Positions 54,519-64,000 of a stretch of 64,000 bases of DNA are shown piece by piece. Location of the stretch: positions 62,001 to 126,000 of the forward strand of contig LATX02000193.1 of the NCBI GenBank assembly GCA_001466705.2, in the 5' to 3' direction. This DNA is from Moniliophthora roreri. Lineage: Eukaryota; Basidiomycota; Agaricomycetes; Agaricales; Marasmiaceae. The position numbers and the translations under genes are program-made. The notes under the pieces were generated by a model. It made no database searches. It was not told the origin of the DNA and saw only the letters and a program-made list of their open reading frames with translations. Numbering within the stretch: the stretch's first letter is position 1; the number at the start of each line of letters is the position of its first letter.

Positions 54519-54729
54519 CATAGTCTTGTAGAGTAGCGCGCGACAGCGGGTCATCACCACAACCAACGACGAGAACGACTTTGTCATCTGCGTCAGCTCA
54601 GCCTGTCTCACCGTTAGCAAATGTACATGAATAGTCAAGCACCAAGCGGTATATGAGCGCGCAGTGCGAGCGGCGCACATCCCGGCAATTCGCCACCGGG
54701 CCTACTGTGTGAGAAACCCTTACCGCCGG

Positions 54730-55160
54730 CAGGCCACGTGGATGCAAGGTCCGCCCGTTTCTCTTCCTGCTCTCATCTCAAGTTCTTCGGCGAAGCCACC
54801 GATGCTGAGATCTTCGTTGCGTTTCTCTGGAAGCATAAGGTATGTTTCATCTCCCTACTCAGGTGCAAAACTGGGACATGTCTCCAGGTGTCGAATACCC
54901 TTTGCATGTCGAATGACACCACGCAACACATCCTCCAAGAGGTAAGTAGCGTCACCACCGTTCTAGTACTCCGAAATGCACCTAATACATCATAGACCGT
55001 GTCGCAAACCCAAGAAATGATGACTCGAACAGCGTTCGTTCCATCCCACATGAAATCTTGAGCACTGGTAGCCTGCGATGGCGAAATGACCCAGTCAAAA
55101 GGCGAGACATGATCATATCCACGAGCTAAGTCCAAGCCGGCAGCCCTCGATTTCACAAAC
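54730..55160. repeat. Dispersed repeat, copy 1
   Basis: Similar to 63560-64000 along its length, from TGCAAGGTCCGCSCG..TTCTCTTCCTGCTC to GGCGAAATGACYSAGYCAAA. The minus strand of this copy is open for 127 codons (55156-54773, including DFMWDGTNAVRVIISWVCD). The second copy is not open, so coding status is doubtful. Confidence 0.7.
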
Positions 55161-55488
55161 GTCTCTGTCTGCTACTTATCTCTTCTAGATACCATGCAGC
55201 GGACTCTTATGGACTGCGTCGCTAGCAAGTCTCAGTCAGATCCAGAATCCGGATTATCAGTCGCCGCCCTCAAGCCATCCTCGACTGTCACACTACGTCC
55301 CTGTCCGTATACCACTACTACAACTGCTAACATAATGCTAAAGCATTACAAGTTCTTCCATATGGACAACGATATCGATCGTCCTAATCACGAGGTTATA
55401 TCCCAGTGCACAGCAGTAAGAGTCTAAGCAAGACTATGACCCCTATTATTACAATATATCTGTCTAGCCGCAAGCTTCTTCCTCAAAC

Positions 55489-56762
55489 ATGCCTCCTTCC
55501 CATCTACCATTCGAAATCATTGTGGAAATTCTAACCCATCTCGTACGGATACCAGTCATTTACAACTCCCGGAACCCATATTTACTCTCATGCTCTCTGG
55601 TGTCTTGTACCTGGTTGGGCGCTGCGCGGGAACATATGTGGGATAGCAAATGGTTTAGGGTCCCGCGAACAGAACGCCACCTTACAGCGCTAAAGCTCTT
55701 CTGTTCATCACCTCTATGTTCTCTCCGACTGGATAAAGTCGTCGATATTTACGCAGACCCACGCAATTCCTTGACCACGTCGTTCTTAGAATGGTGTCCC
55801 GCCTTCTTCACTGGGTTAAACCGAATCGAGGTCAGAGTTCAGGTCGTTGCTCCTCGATACACTACACTTCAAAACGGTATTTTTGCGAGGCTTCTAGCTC
55901 TCAAATCCTTGTCGATGTACGACATACACTTTGCTTCCATCAATGATTTCTACGACCTCCTTTAATAGTTAAGGGGCTGGAACACATGAAATGTCGGGAC
56001 GTGTATCTAGACGACGAGGAAGAGCCGGACAAATTGTTGGTACGCTCGATATAGATTTTGATTCATTCTTGCACTCCTTTATCGAAGAGTTGCATTGACC
56101 GGCCTTCAGGAGCTAGAATTTGAGGAACCTTTCTTCCGCAATATTCGACAGAGCTATTCTGATGATCGTCGATGGGAGGGCATTGGTGATATGTTGGCTG
56201 ATACCGGGCGTCGTTTGGTGAAGCTGAAGTTGCACTTACTTGGAAAAATAGGTTTCTGTGAGTCCTTGATGCATATCACGGTTGTGTGGCCATACTAATT
56301 CCGGATTCGCTCGTGTGTTCCATTAGCAAGTCGTATACAAACCTCCATCGATATACCTACGAAAACGCCAATGCTCCGCGAGTTGGAAGTTCGAATCAGG
56401 GACCGTGCTAATATCGACAAGCTACTACTGCCCATAATCTCGTCCAGACAGCCCCATCTGCAGCTTTCTAGTCTCAGGATTCACGGTCCCCCTGATGACC
56501 TGCGCGAATTTAATTGCATACTGGAGCGTTCCACCCTAGATTGCACGAGCTCATATTTCCAGCTTCTAGCGTTCCCGGGGTGCATATATTGAATGATTAT
56601 AGATGGAAGTGGGGAATGAGGTTGGCTAACTTGCAGTGCGGGAGTGAGGGTTGGCATAGTGCGAGAAGGTATATGATCGAACTTGGTAATTCGATGCCTT
56701 GGTGCGAGAAGCAGCAATGTTTGATCCCGGTTTTTATTTCGAGTGTCCTCCACTACCTATAA
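55489..56762 (+). pseudogene. F-box protein gene, frameshifted
   Basis: F-box proteins tether substrates to SCF ubiquitin ligases. ATG at 55489; residues 4-48 are an F-box (LPFEIIVEILTHL ... LLSCSLVSCTWLGAAREHMW). The frame stops at 55963 but the chain continues one frame over (IVKGLEHMKCRDVYLDDEEE), then after a suspect intron ALTGLQELEFEEPFF, a good intron (GTTTCTGTGA...CATTAG), TPMLRELEVRIRDRANID, and after another shift near 56525 FHPRLHELIFPASSVPG to 56762. The two frameshifts and the unworkable middle intron make it a pseudogene. The C-terminal half looks like irregular leucine-rich repeats. Confidence 0.75.
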
Positions 56763-58770
56763 ATGAGATTGAAGATTGTTGATAAATGAAACGGGATTAC
56801 TAGAACGAATAAATGTCTTCTTATGTTTCTATTTGAAAATATCAGAGGGTAGGATGTAGAGGTGCGTTTTGGACCACGACCCCAGTTCGCAATCATTGCG
56901 CTCAGTCACTCTACGAGTATATCCTGTTCTGTTACGATGTGTTGTGCCGAAGGAGTTCGCATACTTATATTAGCTTACCAGTCTGGCAAATAGTCAAAAC
57001 AGTGTACGGGATAGAAATGTCCTGAACGTATGAACTATCTGACGACATGTGGATATTGCACCGGTATATTAAGTTTCGATCATGCCCAGTCAACTTCAGA
57101 AATAAGACACCCCGTGAAATTGGGCGCCGACGTCATTCAAGATTCTCATAAATTCCGCGGATGAGAATATTCCTCTTGCACTTTCTGAAGGCGTTCGGCT
57201 CCTCACATCGTCGAGCAAGGACACAACGGAACAGAGGAATTTAAATTGCGAAAGGGCAAAAAGATCGAAAGCCACGGGTCTTCACCGTGAATAACGTGAA
57301 CTCATCACTGGGCGGTGGAATTGAAAAGAATCTTGGACTGTACCAATAAGCGTCGCAGCCCGTATCCAGCTGATACTCGCGCCACAGGGCTGTTCGCCTG
57401 AGCATCACTACGTTGTTCCCAAATCAATCCGCGCCATTCCAAATCCCGAGTTCCACCATTCCAAAGAGTACCACTAGGTAGGCTATGGGGTGTCAACTCT
57501 CCCCATGGCATTGGCGGGATAGTTTCCTTCTCATCGTTTCCCACACAGCACTGGGCCCTTCTTTCTTCCCGACCATCATCCCCAACACCCTATGCCCTAC
57601 TCGCTCAGATTCATATACCCCGGTACACCTTCCCCTGAATCTTCCCAATTTCAGCTTACAAATTGCATTCTAGCATTACTTCGTATCATCATTGTCCATC
57701 CGACCAGAACAAGGGATGTGAGAATGGGTTTTTTTGGGTCCATCTTGGTGCATAGCATAATCGTTTCACTGCTCGCATATGATTGACGCATAAATTGATG
57801 GACTACTTGAATCTAGCCTCATTTTTACGCGATAACGATGCCAGTGGCTCTCGGGAGAATTCTGTTCTCACCCAGTTGAGTTTAGTTTTTTATATGCTGA
57901 TCCAGACAGTTTCACTGATTGATAAGCTCATCTATGGGTTCTGGGTACCAGGTTCGTGGGCTATAAAATGGCAGTGAAGGACTGGGGAAGTTGAGTGGAC
58001 TGGGCAAAGAATTATGCATTATGGTCTGCCTTGGAGCCATGACAGCCTTACACAGTGTACATTGGGCATCTTCAGCAGTAGGTTATGTATGTGTGTAGGT
58101 GTATATCAGAATATATCAGACTTTCTGACTACATCAGATGGAATCCAATGAAAAGCAAATCCTATATATGGCCTAAACCAACCTCACCCCAGATCCATCA
58201 GATACTATCGGTCTCAATCAGAAAGTGTCGCCTTTGGTTGATAGTGCTTATCCATTGCTATCCAATGGGTTTTGAAGGTGTTGTACTCCATTGGATACTG
58301 TCAACAAATTCCTCTCTGGGAGTCAGGTCTATGTTAGAATTAACACTTCTGCACAACACTCAAAAATTACAGCTTTCCCATCATCACAGGTATTTCTTCA
58401 CCCTTGGAATCCCTAGACTTTGGATCCATTTTGATCATAGAACATCGCCTTTACAGCACTTCTCCAAGCTGCCCTCAAGGATGCCTGTTCTGAGAATCTG
58501 TAGTAAGTACTCGGCATAGTAAGTTGCCTTCTCCCGACGCGGGTGTCCGTAGTTGCTCTTTTCAATGCTGATAATCATCATCAACCCTGAGCTTGAGGTC
58601 TGATATCTGATTCATGAATCCCGATCCTTTGCGCAGCGCACACAAGATCTTTGGTTTGTGAACAGCCCTCTATAATGCACATGATACCGCCAGGACTCGG
58701 GGAATTCCGACATAATCGGTGAGTAAGTATCTGATCATCTCGAGCAATTTGAGTCTAAATGACCTTGACA
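56763..58770. other. Intergenic, no supported gene
   Basis: Contains GGGCTGTTCGCC at 57386 and its inverse GTGAACAGCCC at 58658, tips of the TAGGGCTGTTC family, possibly ends of an older element. Short plus-strand frames at 57485-57786 and 58085-58519 have no recognised motif. The part from 57950 is AT-rich and repeat-like. Confidence 0.4.
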
Positions 58771-59367
58771 TAGGGCTGTTCGTCGTCACCGTGCACATGG
58801 TGGCGATGGTTACAGTTGTACGGCTATCATATATATCTGTACCGGTGACCATGTTTCTTCTAGTCAGTATGGTACGATTTGAACCCTGTGACGTACACCC
58901 CGTACACCGTCGATATGGCCGTCTATACGGAAACTGTCCTGACTTAGTACTCTAATTTTAACCAAAACTGACAAACTTCTATAGATTTTTACCTTCAGTG
59001 TATTGGCGTAACAAGGTCGGCAGACGTGTCGTTTTTCAGGGACTCCCGAGATTCCCAGTAGTCCCGAGTCACATCGTTTGACCTAGAACCTCTCCGAACA
59101 TGAATTGTGAATGCATTAATGATTGAACAATGCTTCAGGAGTTATTGTTGTCAGTTTCACTTAACCAGATGTATCTTCTTGGGTGTATCTGCATTGATTT
59201 CTTACATCTTAGTTATTTGAAATTGATTTGAAGGCAGACAGTCATATATATAGTCGTAACCATTAACGTCAGAGGATCATACAACACAGATATGGAGGTA
59301 TCATGTCCGTTCTTCTACCACCGAAATGTACGGTCATATCCATATATGGATACGGTGAACAGCCCAA
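58771..59367. mobile_element. hAT-like element, TAGGGCTGTTC family, second copy (597 bp)
   Basis: Left end TAGGGCTGTTCGTCGTCACCG, right end GGATACGGTGAACAGCCCAA. Flanks CCTTGACA and CCTTGCCG agree at 6 of 8 positions, as expected for an aged 8 bp target duplication. Interior non-coding, with CCATATATGG-type palindromes near the right end. Confidence 0.65.
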
Positions 59368-59529
59368 CCTTGCCGCCTCTTGTTGGAATCCCCCTAATAT
59401 ATGAACAGTTCACGAGAACATAGATATTGGATCTTGACAATGCTGGGAAATCAGAGGCTGGAATGTAATTATGTGATGTGGTTGGCAATAGTACGTGAAT
59501 ATCAATCTTCTGAATACGTCTAATCCACC

Positions 59530-59538
59530 TATATATAC
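59530..59538 (+). promoter_or_regulatory. TATA-like element
   Basis: TATATATAC about 45 bp upstream of the ATG at 59576. The surroundings are AT-rich, so the match is suggestive only. Confidence 0.4.
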
Positions 59539-59575
59539 TAGCAACTCAGGGATTGTTAGTGGTGCACAGTTGAAC

Positions 59576-61465
59576 ATGGCCACATCCCTAACCTCTGCTC
59601 CTCAATTCAACACAGGAGACACATTTGGTGTTTTCCTTGTAGCAGTTGTCATAGCATCATGGTGTGTACCCTGTTGACTCTGCCCCGGACCCATAATGAA
59701 TTTTGCTGCAGTCTATATGGAGTTGCCTGTCTTCAAACATGGTACTACTTTCGAAACTACAATGATTGCTTGCTGCTTCGAGTTACAGTAAGCCTCCCAC
59801 ATCCTTTGATTGTTTTCACTCCTGATGATAAAAACCTTTAGGTCCTGGCTGTCCTGTTTGTGATTTAATTCTGAGTATGTGTTGCATTGATATATATTTT
59901 GTTTAGCATCCTGGAAACTGTTCATGAGATTGTTACTATCCATGCAGTATATCATTATCTGATCCTCAACTTTGGCAAACCCTTTGCTTTGGTTGATGTT
60001 GTCTGGTCAGTTCTGCTCCTACCTTTGCATTGACTCCACAACTAATTCTTAATCATTCCTTAGGAGTGTTACTGTGAGTTTGAGCCATCATTTCCAGCTC
60101 TTGTTTTGGCTGAAAGATATCCACAAGACTGTAATACCTGTGACAGTGAGACCTCTGTGGACCTTTTTTGTGATTAAGAGACTAAATATTCAGCTATAGG
60201 ATGTATTGAGTGCTATTGCACACTTATTTTATGCTGCACAAATTTATCGACGTAAGCATAAAAGCTATCTCTATCTCTCTGATAGTAGAACTCATGTATC
60301 AACAGTCAGCAATAAAAAAAGGTTGGTGGATATCTGCCATGATAGTAAGTGAAGTTTTGATTCTCTATTTGCCTGGTGCTGCTCTTTCTCACCCTGGTAC
60401 CTTCTAAGTGTTTTCTGATGATTGTTCAAATTGGTATGTGTTCCCAGCTCTACTGAAAGGGATGATCTGACTTCAGTGGTGGTACTGGCAGGATTCTGCA
60501 TCTGTGCATATCCTTACTTTGAAATTCCCCACCAACTTGAACTGATTACCATTGCTACTCAGAATTTACAATCAATGTGTGGGTACATATTTAATTGCTG
60601 GCATGTGGTGCTGAGAAAAATCCTGGTGCACAATCTAGAGCTCAAGTGGCCAACTTTGTGCTCCTTAGTGAGGACAAGCAACTCTTGGTGTGTTGTAGTT
60701 CCATGCCTTGCCCAACTTATCTGGATTGGGTTGCAGATGTTGTACACCAATGGACTTTCATGGAATGCCACTCAGGATGTCATCTGTGCTTTGACCATTT
60801 CATACTATCTACACACAAGCCGTTCAGGCATCAGGAGGTTTGAAATTTGGCTCCAACATTGATCTGCATGATCTCTGACTTGTGTTGCCCTCATTACTAG
60901 TACAGACACACTCATCAACAAGCTTATTGCCCATGCTGTTAACAATGGAGCATTGACCAGGTTTGTTCTGTCATTTGTTTACCAGCCAATAAGTTTCGTT
61001 GAAGGTGCCCATAGTGCAGCTGGTATCTGTGTTATCTGCTTTGTAAGTCAAATTTCTGTGATTTTAATGTGTATCTAACATGCATATATTGTCCAGTTGG
61101 TTCCCAAACCAAAGGGTCTCATCTACCTGGCAATTTTTTTAATTGGTGGGAACTGTAGGCATCTTTGACTGCCTTTAAACCTTGCTCTATTGACCTTGGG
61201 ACCCTTAAGTGTACAGTAACTCACTCTTGTCAATGTAGGTTCATAATCATGACTCTTGTGCTGATTGCTTATGTTGACTGGTTCTATTAGGCTCAACTCA
61301 CGAAGATCCCATACACAGGCAACATTGCCTATTACAGTTGATACCTTGAATCCCAGCTTTGCAATAGTCGGGAATTTGGATACAAGTGGGTCAATGCATA
61401 CCACAGATAATCACAGCATGAATATTATCCAGGTAAGATCTCACTATATGAACATAATGTTCTGA
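59576..61465 (+). CDS. DUF6534-type multi-pass membrane protein
   Basis: ATG at 59576 (MATSLTSAPQFNTGDTFGVF). About nine exons joined by short introns: C|LYGVACLQTWYYFRNYND; RVTVLAVL|ILETVHEIVTIHAVYHYL; DVVW|SVT; VLSAIAHLFYAAQIYR; KGWWISAMI; then TQDVICALTISYYLHTSRS, TDTLINKLIAHAVNNGALT and LNSRRSH near the end. This order (QFN.G start, 'YYF..Y..D', 'AYRIYrlS', 'WW', 'D..IA..LcyyL..SRtG', 'TD.LIN.LI.y.vNtG.LT', 'SLNaR') is the one I know from the large mushroom DUF6534 family, predicted seven-helix proteins of unknown role. Parts of the middle (60060-60200, 60420-60560) could not be spliced with certainty. Confidence 0.65.
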
Positions 61466-63550
61466 GCTGATATGCTCTGTTATCTGTACAGCCATCTGTA
61501 CAATCTAAGTGAGACGCAGTCAAATCCGACTTGCAGTGAACAGTTGCGGAGTGTTCCATGATATGCTGGGATTCAGGGTTGTTGTTAAAGGAATCGTTGA
61601 ATATAAAAGACAGCTCAGGACAGGGTGAAAGATTCTCAAAGCGGGCACAAGATGATTCAGTATGTGAGACAATACTATTATTGTGATTTCGTGATTGTAT
61701 GTAATGAACATGGTTCGAGAATACTATATATATATTCAATTTATGCATTGACGTCGTGGCTAGTGACGAGCTGGGAGCACTACCGTAAATAAAATGGCCA
61801 TGTATTGTAAACCTTCCAAAAAGAAGTCCAAACACTCCAAAAATATCAACATCTAAAGTGAGACATCTGTTGACCAGCTCAGCCGCTCGGCAACGACTCA
61901 AGTGCTGATAGACTACGAACTGGATATATGCTGCCAACTTTAGGTTGAGTTGAGCACAGAATAGACATCTTCTAGGTACATGTGATGAGCATGTACCACC
62001 CACCATGCCGGGGTAGAACAGTGAGATCATGGCATATTCACATTGTAATTCTCCTACCTCTGAAACATAAAGCGTTATTGCACCTCCCAGGACCTTCCAG
62101 CTCTCGCATTACGTATGAAATTGTCCTATTTGACTGCAATTTGGGGCACGAGCGGGGCATTTGAGGTCAGTCTCAAGACGCGATGTCCGAAGCCAGAGGC
62201 GAAAATTCTACAACGCTGTTCGCCGTAACCGTACACTTTATGATGACTTGACGGATACGATTTTGACGACCATATCGGACAATTTTCTACAGACGTCCAT
62301 TAGGCGCGCAGCACAAATCACCAGGAACATTCTTTGGGGGTGCCGTATCCTAAAGTATAGAAGTGATATTCCATATGCGGGAAGGAGGAGGCGAAGGAGC
62401 GATGGGACATAAAGTTACTTGTGAGGCCCCGACCATTCCAGACCATCAATTAGGGTTGTGTTGGGAGGTTTTTTCGCGCTGAGAAGATGACGCGTCGCTG
62501 GTGGGTGAGGGTAATTTGGGGTTAAAACCAAAATTATTCTTCTGTTTTGCGTTCGTTGTGGTTAAGGTATTAAATTGACGAGTTCGACTGAGGGCGGGAG
62601 GGAGCCGGTAGAGATAGTGAAGAGGGATAGAAAGAGGAGCGGCAAGTGTCATGCGTTTTGTGATCGGCGGCTCAGCAAGCGATACCTTCCTGAGATGGTT
62701 ACGAAGAATCGGAGGGGATATGTGCGGGGCCTTAGACTTGAGGATGGTCACCGTGAAAGGCGGCTATTGATGGGTGTATCAAGACTCAATCTCGAAGGAT
62801 GGGCACATTTTGACGCCGTTGGGGTACTACAGCCTTGCCATCGTTCTGGCAGGATATACTTCTCGCTCGTGAATAGCTGCGAGAAGGCCGATAAAGGTGT
62901 TACTGATTATTGTGTATCGGTGGTGAGTGCTCCAAATGCATGCAACGCACCAAAGATTTAGTCCCAGTAGGAGTCATAATCGATGTTTTATGACCCCCAG
63001 TGATCACTGCATTGAGCTCTGAGCTAAAGGTTAGCCATCTACATCGTAATCTTTGCGGATAAAATCGAGATGCACCTTTTCTCCTTGACAACGACGCCAT
63101 CCTGGCACCCCTTGAACCACAGACTTGATGAATTAAACGCGGGAGCCAACCGAGAGAGATAAAAAGGGATTGTTCTTGAGATATGTATGTACAGGATGAA
63201 ATGGAACATAGTGGTTCGAGATGACTCGGCTAATACTGTCGGATCTAGACTCATCCGTGGCTGTGAGGCTAAACCGCCGGCAGACCACGTGCGCATACAG
63301 CTTTTTTTTTTTCGTTTCCATTCCGCTCCTTCTTCCTCGGACGCCATGGCTGGCAGGTTCTCTTCGTTCGAGTAAAGTCTCTCACTCTGCTCACTGATTG
63401 CCTGAGCGCCTGACAGTAGCAGTCTGGAGTCACGGTGGTGGGAGGGAGTCTGGCTCCTGCGTCAGGCAAGGTGAAAAGTTGAAAAAAGAAAATCTTCAAT
63501 TATTGTATCATTTACCAGGCGCCGAAGCATCATAACAAACTCTCGTCAGT
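61466..63550. other. Right-hand intergenic region
   Basis: Frames of 201 codons (62030-61425, -), 83 codons (62161, +), 128 codons (62575, +) and 102 codons (63347, -) occur, but none shows a recognised domain, clean introns or a convincing start. 62215 carries GCTGTTCGCCGTAACCGTAC, a tip of the TAGGGCTGTTC family. 62751-62446 (-) has a basic, mitochondrial-presequence-like N-terminus and is the best candidate for a small gene. Confidence 0.35.
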
Positions 63551-63559
63551 GCCGCTCTG

Positions 63560-64000
63560 GTTTCCGCATCATGTAGGTGCAAGGTCCGCGCGCTTCTCTT
63601 CCTGCTCCCATCTCAAGTTCTTCGTCGGAGCCGCAGCTGCTCGACAGTTATCTTTCGTGTCTGTCATTGCTACGCACTACTAGCCATGAGTGGTATCTTG
63701 AGGTCTTCCATCGAAAGGCTCTCCCACTTCCGATCCCTGATCAGTGATCACTGAACTTTGGTTTATTGCGAATCTCTAGATTGAAGCCGTGAGGTACGTT
63801 TCTTCTAGTACTTCGAAATGCATCTGATACATCATAGATTGTGTCGTATATCCAGAACATAATGGCTCGAATAGCGTTCGTTCTACCCTCAGGGCTCTGC
63901 ACGAACTAGTGAGCACGGGTCACCTGTGACGGCGAAATGACTGAGCCAAAGGCGAGACGTAATCATTTCTACAAGCTAACTTTAAATCTGTATTCCTCGC
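63560..64000. repeat. Dispersed repeat, copy 2
   Basis: Second copy of the repeat at 54730-55160, more degenerate, running off the window end. Confidence 0.65.

Noticed and set aside
61425..62030. 201-codon minus-strand frame
   Set aside because: No recognised domain, odd composition and no splice structure; likely accidental.
1..64000. CRISPR arrays, bacterial operons, phage genes
   Set aside because: No regularly spaced identical short repeats with unique spacers and no prokaryotic gene organisation; the intron-rich genes are fungal.

Overview
The window is nuclear DNA of a filamentous basidiomycete (Agaricomycetes-like). The evidence is short 45-65 bp GT-AG introns splitting most genes, a secreted saposin-type acid sphingomyelinase, a laccase pseudogene, MYND-finger and F-box gene families, a DUF6534-like seven-helix protein, a Plavaka-like transposase remnant and chromodomain Ty3/Gypsy elements. 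There are no bacterial-style operons, rRNAs, tRNAs or CRISPR arrays. Several single N bases (4807, 6600, 16243, 16930, 22525, 45730, 48459, 50771, 52403, 54255) interrupt the sequence; at least three sit exactly where a repeat stops, so they probably mark contig joins.

Layout. 1-1.1 kb: Plavaka-like remnant (-). 1.5-6.6 kb: three copies of a 1.6 kb LTR-like repeat, one inverted. 6.7-8.57 kb: a decayed gene with an acidic tract, split by a full-length chromodomain Gypsy element (8568-16207, - strand, 617 bp LTRs). 16.2-23.4 kb (segment A) and 29.3-35.4 kb (segment B): two copies of a segmental duplication carrying MYND-finger genes and a membrane-anchored gene of unknown function. Nearly every A copy is broken, while B keeps one intact copy of each. 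Elements inserted in only one of the two copies (a Mutator-like element in B, a TA-flanked element in A) give clean empty-site/filled-site comparisons. 23.9-26.1 kb: an unidentified, probably decayed multi-exon gene (-). 26.4-28.8 kb: an intact multi-exon gene of unknown function (+). 35.9-38.7 kb: intact acid sphingomyelinase gene (+), divergent from the membrane-protein gene.

39-48 kb is a nest of non-autonomous hAT-like elements with recognisable 8 bp target duplications. It includes a 4.4 kb unit repeated head to tail with a hAT element at each junction; this is either a recombination product or an assembly join. 48.2-49.5 kb: laccase pseudogene flanked by identical 219 bp repeats. 49.6-50.7 kb: an unexplained array of ATTATCATT-like motifs. 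50.7-54.5 kb: a second, different Gypsy element (+) with unusual protease and reverse-transcriptase motifs and no integrase. 55.5-56.8 kb: F-box pseudogene (+). 58.8-59.4 kb: another hAT-like element. 59.6-61.5 kb: DUF6534-type membrane protein (+). 54.7-55.2 and 63.6-64.0 kb share a further dispersed repeat.

The likely functional host genes are few: the unknown gene at 26.4 kb, MYND-B1, the membrane-protein gene next to it, the sphingomyelinase and the DUF6534 protein. The rest is transposon sequence and gene decay, and many nonsense codons look like C-to-T deamination of CGA, CAG or TGG codons.
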